Positions 5,232 to 8,871 of a stretch of 8,871 bases of DNA are shown here, in pieces (the stretch's first letter is position 1; each line of letters starts with the position of its first letter). The position numbers and the translations under genes were made by a program. The DNA lies in NCBI GenBank assembly GCA_002344975.1, contig DDUV01000070.1, forward strand, positions 1 through 8,871, in the 5' to 3' direction. Below the pieces are notes generated by a model, which was not told where the DNA came from, did no database searches, and saw nothing but the letters and a program-made list of their open reading frames with translations. Source of the stretch: Saprospiraceae bacterium UBA2329 (GTDB lineage Bacteria > Bacteroidota > Bacteroidia > Chitinophagales > Saprospiraceae).

Positions 5232-7589
5232 CACCACTGTACACCCGTCTTGTTCCATGCGCAGGAAGTACATTCCCGCCGGCAACCCCTGCAAATCGAG
5301 CGAAAGCGCATCAAAAAACGTCCCCTTCAGCCTCCGCAACGGGATACCGGCCGCAGTGAGCAGGGTGACGCCGTCTAAGTGTTGGCCTGGAAATCGCAGT
5401 TGCAACAAATCTTCGGCGGGATTGGGAAAAACCAGAATATCGGCCAGAGGCGTCGGGGTTTCGGTATTCACAAAAATGCCGATGAAGTCGGCCCTCATGT
5501 CTGTTCCGCCCATGGGGATGCGGGTTCCGTCTTCGCGGATGCCGATCACATTTTTGAAACGGATATAAGAAGTAGCGGAGGGGAGCGGCTCGCCGAAAAA
5601 ATCGCGCGCTTTGATCCTGAACAAGTGCAGTGTATTGGTCGCACCAATAAAGGCGCCGGGTTGGTTTCTGTACCACACAAAGTCAATTTGGTGCTTCTCG
5701 TTGTCGGGGCGCACAAGGTTCAGATCATTAAATGTAGTAGCCGTATTGACGATGCATTCAAAATATCGGGGGTCGTATTCCAGAGAGTATGCCAGCCCCT
5801 TGAGTTCGGGTACCTCCAACAGACTGACTCGCGTGAGGATGCTTTGCCCCTCCATAATCTGCTCGAAAGCATTAGGCTGAATCGGGTTGAGGCTCAATTC
5901 AGGTCCGGGAGGATAGACCACCGGGGGCGCAAGGTACCCCAATTTAGTCTGGTTGTAATGGAGCAGCGTAATCTGGGCATCATTGACCTCAACTGCGCCG
6001 TTGCCGTTGGTATCTGTATGTTGCATACCGACGACACTCCAGTCTTGTGCAAAATGCGGCGCCCAGTTGAGGCTCCCCGTTCGTTCGGGGCCGGTTTGAT
6101 TCAGGCCCCGCCCGATGGCGAGCAAATCCTCGTGATTGGCAATGCCGTCTGCATTGGCATCGCCGGGCCATACACAGTCGTGTATGCACAATTCGGGTAC
6201 TGTGCAAAGATCGGCAAAGCCATTTTCATAAGCAGCCTGAAGGGTTTCAAGCTGGTCATACATGGCGGCCACGTTTTGCAGGTGGTTCAAACCCGGCTCT
6301 CTCACATAGAGGTAGGCAGTTTCTACGGTGGCAGATTGCCCCGGACTCAGTCGTCCGAGCAGCACACTGCCGATGCAGGAGGGGTCGCCTATGGTCAAAC
6401 CCTCGCCGTGCATAGACCATTGGGCAGGGTTGTCGGGGTTGCCGTGATAGGAAAAGCGCGTTACCGGCCCGTCGGTCTGATATCCGTTTCCGGCAGCCGT
6501 GATGGGGGTGCCATCGCTGAAAATGCCGTTCAAGTTGTTGTAATATCCGGCAGCCGCAGGAGGATTGGGGGCGCCGCCGGCCCGCGTAAAGAAGGCATGG
6601 AGCGGCCGGTTCAGAATGGCAACGGCTTGTACCGGCGGATTGGGGCCGAATGTTGCGATGCCGCCTGAGCAAGGCGTCAAATCTTCGGGCTGAGCATTAT
6701 ACACAAAGAAAGCATTGTGTTGAGGGGCCGATCCCATATAATCGTCAAGGTGGCAACCGAGGTCAAAATCATGCCACAGCCCCATTACCAATGAATCGAG
6801 CAACTCCGTGCCGCGATTGATGACTTTGTAACTGACAAAGACCGTTCGATTGAGCGGTGAATTGCCTTCGCATCTCATCGCCCAAGCCGTCCGCTGTATT
6901 TCCACTTGCATAGATGGAAGACCAGAATGGGCATTGCCCCGGTATTGGTCGTTGAAAACTGCCCAGGTGATCTGCTCCGGCAAATGAGCCACGCTTTCTA
7001 CAAAGGGATAATCGCCGGCCAGAGGGTCATAAATCCCGTCGCTGTTCGCATCAAAAAACGGGGCCAGCCCCTGATGGGTATTGGGCAGGGGAAAGCCCAT
7101 GAGTGCTTCAAACCTGGGATTGCCGCGCCCGGGCCATTGCATAATGGAGGCAATCGGGGCGTCTATTTGCTGGTTGTCGGCAAAATCGGAGAGGTGTGCC
7201 TCCACTTCGGAACTGGTCACTGACCAGACGCGATCCCAGTTGCTGCAATAGTCTCCGGCAGGAATCTGCCCCTCAATGATGGGGCCGGCAGGAAAATCCG
7301 AGCGGTTGGTCGTTGATCTGTAGGTTTGGCTTGCGCCCCTGAAATTGCCGGCAGGATCAAAACCGCCCAACTGCAGGCCCTGTGCAAAAATAGTGGCCGG
7401 GCGTCCGGGTTCGCCGATGATCTGAAACCTGCCGTGGTCGCCGCTTGCCCAGAACAAGTCGCCGGAGGAAGTAACGGAGGCTCTTATTTCATTTCCATGC
7501 AAATAAGTGGCTTGATGAGGCTGGCCGCACTGGGCCGTCAACAGGGTGGCAAATGGCAAGGCAAATGCCATGAGGAGCATTTTTTTCAT
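5211..7589 (-). CDS. Large secreted T9SS cargo protein with calcium loops and a cohesin-like domain
   Basis: 792 residues with a signal peptide (MKKMLLMAFALPFATLLTA, probable cut before Q20). Residues about 25-460 resemble an extracellular module common in Bacteroidota, including DxNxDGxxD (D180-D188), a W..FND block (209-214), KVINRG (255-260), and DFDLGCHLDDYMG (274-286). I know no enzymatic activity for it. Two dockerin-type calcium loops follow: GDANADGIANHEDLL (476-490, after CVWP) and DTNGNGAVEVND (526-537). Residues about 564-705 look cohesin-like (EGQSILTRV, LAYSLEYDP). A type A sorting domain (VFPNPAEDLL at 720-729 to the end, ...VVKKVVRR) directs export through T9SS and surface attachment. 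Several cysteines in the mature part are compatible with disulfides. Function is unknown: perhaps a surface adhesin or structural protein. The ATG at 7587-7589 is preceded by a good promoter at 7617-7648. Confidence 0.88.
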   Translation of the reverse strand: MKKMLLMAFALPFATLLTAQCGQPHQATYLHGNEIRASVTSSGDLFWASGDHGRFQIIGEPGRPATIFAQGLQLGGFDPAGNFRGASQTYRSTTNRSDFPAGPIIEGQIPAGDYCSNWDRVWSVTSSEVEAHLSDFADNQQIDAPIASIMQWPGRGNPRFEALMGFPLPNTHQGLAPFFDANSDGIYDPLAGDYPFVESVAHLPEQITWAVFNDQYRGNAHSGLPSMQVEIQRTAWAMRCEGNSPLNRTVFVSYKVINRGTELLDSLVMGLWHDFDLGCHLDDYMGSAPQHNAFFVYNAQPEDLTPCSGGIATFGPNPPVQAVAILNRPLHAFFTRAGGAPNPPAAAGYYNNLNGIFSDGTPITAAGNGYQTDGPVTRFSYHGNPDNPAQWSMHGEGLTIGDPSCIGSVLLGRLSPGQSATVETAYLYVREPGLNHLQNVAAMYDQLETLQAAYENGFADLCTVPELCIHDCVWPGDANADGIANHEDLLAIGRGLNQTGPERTGSLNWAPHFAQDWSVVGMQHTDTNGNGAVEVNDAQITLLHYNQTKLGYLAPPVVYPPGPELSLNPIQPNAFEQIMEGQSILTRVSLLEVPELKGLAYSLEYDPRYFECIVNTATTFNDLNLVRPDNEKHQIDFVWYRNQPGAFIGATNTLHLFRIKARDFFGEPLPSATSYIRFKNVIGIREDGTRIPMGGTDMRADFIGIFVNTETPTPLADILVFPNPAEDLLQLRFPGQHLDGVTLLTAAGIPLRRLKGTFFDALSLDLQGLPAGMYFLRMEQDGCTVVKKVVRR

Positions 7590-7616
7590 GGTTGCAGTTT
7601 TTTTTGAAATTCACTG

Positions 7617-7648
7617 CAAGAGTATAAAAAAAATCCACGCAAGTCAAC
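7617..7648 (-). promoter_or_regulatory. Promoter of the T9SS cargo gene
   Basis: On the minus strand GTTG (7645-7648), 20 bases, then TACTCTTG (7617-7624), one base off TAnnTTTG. The same GTTG and 20-base spacing occur at the Uma2 promoter. The predicted start is near 7610, leaving a leader of about 20 bases. Confidence 0.55.
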
Positions 7649-7724
7649 ACAAGCCCTTACTTATTCGGCCTTTTGTCTTTTTAATGACATGATTCACAGA
7701 TACTTAATACAAGGGGCTTGATCG

Positions 7725-8498
7725 CTACACTCCTTGCAACACCGCCTTCGACGCCCCGATTTCCTGCAAAAACATACCCATTGCCTTGCGTTTGGGCGCA
7801 TCCAATTCGTAGCTGATGTTCTCGGTGAAATATGCGTGCAAGTCAAACCCTGGAGCCGACGAGGGCAGCAGAAACATCAATTCGGGTATCTGGCGCAAGC
7901 CATCCTGCAATGCAGCGTTGAACGGCTCTATGAACTCCTCCGGCAGCGGGCTGTTGCTCACCCAGGCTGCAAAAACGAAAGGCAAACCGGTATGCGCCAG
8001 CCATGCCTCGCCCAGATCATAAATGTACGGAAAGCGCTCCTCCATGCCGATGGCGCGGTCGCCGATGACCAATGCTGCCGTGTTGCCACCAATGTCGTCC
8101 TCGAAGCCGGGCTGCGCGGGCAGTAATTCCGGCGAAAGCCGCCAATGGTCGCGGAGCAGGATTTTGACCAATTCCACCGAGGTGCGCGAATGATAATCCA
8201 AATACAGCCGCTTCACGTCCTGCAAAGGCGCCTCGCTGTAAATACACACCGTGCGCACTGTGCCGCGCGTGCCGATGCAAAAATCGGAGATGATGTGCGG
8301 CGTTTGTAATTGCGGAATGACGGCTACCGGCACCAAGCCCAGATCGGCCTCGCCGGTTTGCAGCCTGCGCGCACATTCCGAGGGGATTTGCAGTTGCAGT
8401 TCTATCTGTGCAGCCAATGGACTTCTCAGCAAACCGTACAACAACGGCTTGGTATTGAGGTAACTAACAGCGACTACTTTTATCTTTTTCATGTTCAT
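7725..8498 (-). CDS. mqnA: Chorismate dehydratase MqnA (futalosine menaquinone pathway)
   Basis: Converts chorismate to 3-[(1-carboxyvinyl)oxy]benzoate, the first step of the futalosine route to menaquinone, in the cytoplasm. The protein has 257 residues and the VitK2-biosynthesis (MqnA/MqnD-like) periplasmic-binding-protein fold. Family motifs: VVAVSYLNTKPLLYGL (8-23), GEADLGLVPVAV (49-60), DYHSRTSVELVK (101-112), GNTAALVIGDRA (138-149), YDLGEAW (160-166) and GLPFVFAAW (171-179). Two in-frame ATGs lie close together (8496-8498 and 8490-8492, MNMKKIK); the second gives MKKIKVV. The choice changes only two residues. Upstream lie the repeat block and a gene that is probably mqnE, supporting the pathway call. 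No good promoter was seen immediately upstream, so it may depend on the preceding gene or on a promoter hidden in the repeats. Confidence 0.92.
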   Translation of the reverse strand: MNMKKIKVVAVSYLNTKPLLYGLLRSPLAAQIELQLQIPSECARRLQTGEADLGLVPVAVIPQLQTPHIISDFCIGTRGTVRTVCIYSEAPLQDVKRLYLDYHSRTSVELVKILLRDHWRLSPELLPAQPGFEDDIGGNTAALVIGDRAIGMEERFPYIYDLGEAWLAHTGLPFVFAAWVSNSPLPEEFIEPFNAALQDGLRQIPELMFLLPSSAPGFDLHAYFTENISYELDAPKRKAMGMFLQEIGASKAVLQGV

Positions 8499-8510
8499 TT
8501 ACTTCGTAAA

Positions 8511-8630
8511 ACCGGTGGGCGGTAGGCAGTGGGCGGCGCTAAGCGCGAGGGAAACCCGAAACCTGGAACCAGTAGGCGGTAGGCGGTGCTAAGCGCGAGG
8601 GAAACCCGAAACCTTGAACCCGAAACCCGT
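8511..8630. repeat. 50-base direct tandem repeat, two copies plus a partial
   Basis: Two units with an exact 50-base period: 8538-8570 and 8588-8620 share gctaagcgcgagggaaaccc and continue cgaaacct(g/t)gaacc with one difference. The flanking ggtaggcagt (8521-8530) and agtaggcggt (8571-8580) also match at 8 of 10 positions. The repeat is rich in GAAACCCG runs, like repeated intergenic sequence seen in Bacteroidota genomes. No coding potential is visible in the repeats. Confidence 0.8.
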
Positions 8631-8631
8631 C

Positions 8632-8647
8632 CGTTCCTGCCGGAACG
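8632..8647. repeat. Hairpin copy 1 of the repeat element
   Basis: CGTTCC (8632-8637) and GGAACG (8642-8647) form six base pairs around a TGCC loop. The outermost pair is C-G. No T run follows on either strand. Confidence 0.7.
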
Positions 8648-8740
8648 CCAAAACTTTTAACGCGAATTTTAGCGAAGGACGCGAAATTCCGCGAACGCGA
8701 GGGAAACCCGAAACCCGGAACCTCGAACCCGAAACCCGCC

Positions 8741-8756
8741 AGTTCCTGCCGGAACT
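8741..8756. repeat. Hairpin copy 2, with compensatory change, at the end of the partial gene
   Basis: AGTTCC (8741-8746) and GGAACT (8751-8756) form the same six-pair hairpin with TGCC loop as copy 1, but the outer pair is A-T rather than C-G. The last base overlaps the TGA of the gene entering from the right. It may help end that transcript, although there is no T run. Confidence 0.7.
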
Positions 8757-8871
8757 CAATTCACCACCGGCAATGCCAAATACCCCTTAAACTCCTGATC
8801 TTCAGGGAAAACGTGGTCGGTATAATCCTGAATGACGTTGTACAAAGTATCGCGCTCAATCGGGCGGCGAC
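8756..8871 (-). CDS. 3' end of a probable futalosine-pathway radical SAM enzyme (MqnE-like), partial
   Basis: The minus strand is open from the window edge to TGA 8756-8758, giving 37 codons that begin RRPIERDTLYNVIQDYT and end in YLALPVVN. The RRPIERDTLYNV segment resembles the C-terminal tail of aminodeoxyfutalosine synthase MqnE and its relatives (typically ...PVERDTLYN...), as I remember them. Adjacency to mqnA in the same orientation supports this. The catalytic radical SAM CxxxCxxC motif lies outside the window, so MqnC or another radical SAM protein remains possible. It is too short to settle, and no gene symbol is assigned. Confidence 0.5.
   Translation of the reverse strand, partial: RRPIERDTLYNVIQDYTDHVFPEDQEFKGYLALPVVN

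Larger units (their letters stand above)
8592..8756. repeat. Larger repeat ending in a hairpin, two diverged copies
   Basis: Copy one (about 8592-8647) and copy two (about 8694-8756) both read gcgagggaaacccgaaacc, then GAACCCGAAACCCG, then a GTTCCTGCCGGAAC hairpin. Copy two has a short insertion in the middle. Between them lies a segment with GCGAA boxes. These units and the 50-base tandem fill the mqnA to partial-gene gap, which otherwise holds no gene. Confidence 0.75.

Noticed and set aside
5379..6668. Plus-strand open frame of 429 codons
   Set aside because: It is antisense to the T9SS gene, which has a clear signal peptide, calcium loops and sorting domain. The antisense translation has no recognisable motifs.
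5211..7589. Cellulosome component
   Set aside because: Paired calcium loops and a cohesin-like region are common in Bacteroidota surface proteins. No carbohydrate-binding or glycoside hydrolase domain is seen.
7650..7720. Inverted repeat CAAGCCC (7650-7656) and GGGCTTG (7714-7720) as the mqnA terminator
   Set aside because: The arms are only seven bases and are separated by 57 bases, with no T run in the right place. Chance is likely.
8511..8756. CRISPR array
   Set aside because: The repeat units are not identical, spacers are not unique sequences of constant length, and the units contain degenerate GAAACCCG runs. No cas genes are visible.

Overview
The window looks like chromosomal DNA from a Bacteroidota bacterium, most likely of the Saprospiraceae type. 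The evidence is a large secreted protein with a type IX secretion (T9SS) C-terminal sorting domain and the WPGDANADG calcium-loop module; futalosine-pathway menaquinone genes; several promoters fitting the Bacteroidota pattern (TTTG or GTTG, about 20 bases, then TAnnTTTG); and genes without obvious Shine-Dalgarno sequences. The genus cannot be fixed from the sequence alone.

Layout. At the left end (48-578, minus) is the C-terminal half of a YhgA-like/Rpn-family nuclease-transposase, cut off exactly where the next gene ends. Then comes a 480-residue all-helical protein of unknown function (572-2014, minus). The 390-base divergent region 2015-2404 has no conventional gene. It holds a 13-base inverted repeat shared by the two divergent transcripts, a 16-codon ORF inside a possible structured small RNA, and a strong intrinsic terminator with a GCAA tetraloop. 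Next, on the plus strand, are ligA (NAD-dependent DNA ligase, 2405-4546) and, from its own promoter inside the end of ligA, a Uma2-family PD-(D/E)XK protein (4579-5199). These converge on a 792-residue T9SS cargo protein (5211-7589, minus) with three EF-hand-like calcium loops and a cohesin-like domain. The right end carries mqnA (7725-8498, minus), a 257-base non-coding stretch of degenerate GC-rich repeats and hairpins, and the last 37 codons of a gene that is probably another menaquinone enzyme, MqnE (8756-8871, minus).

How the genes work together. mqnA and the partial gene next to it probably belong to the same pathway, from chorismate through aminodeoxyfutalosine to menaquinone. Their coupling is interrupted by the repeat block. 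ligA is housekeeping, and the other genes show no shared pathway. The least explained parts are the 2015-2404 region, the repeat block at 8511-8756, and the precise truncation near 570. No clear new multi-gene system is visible.
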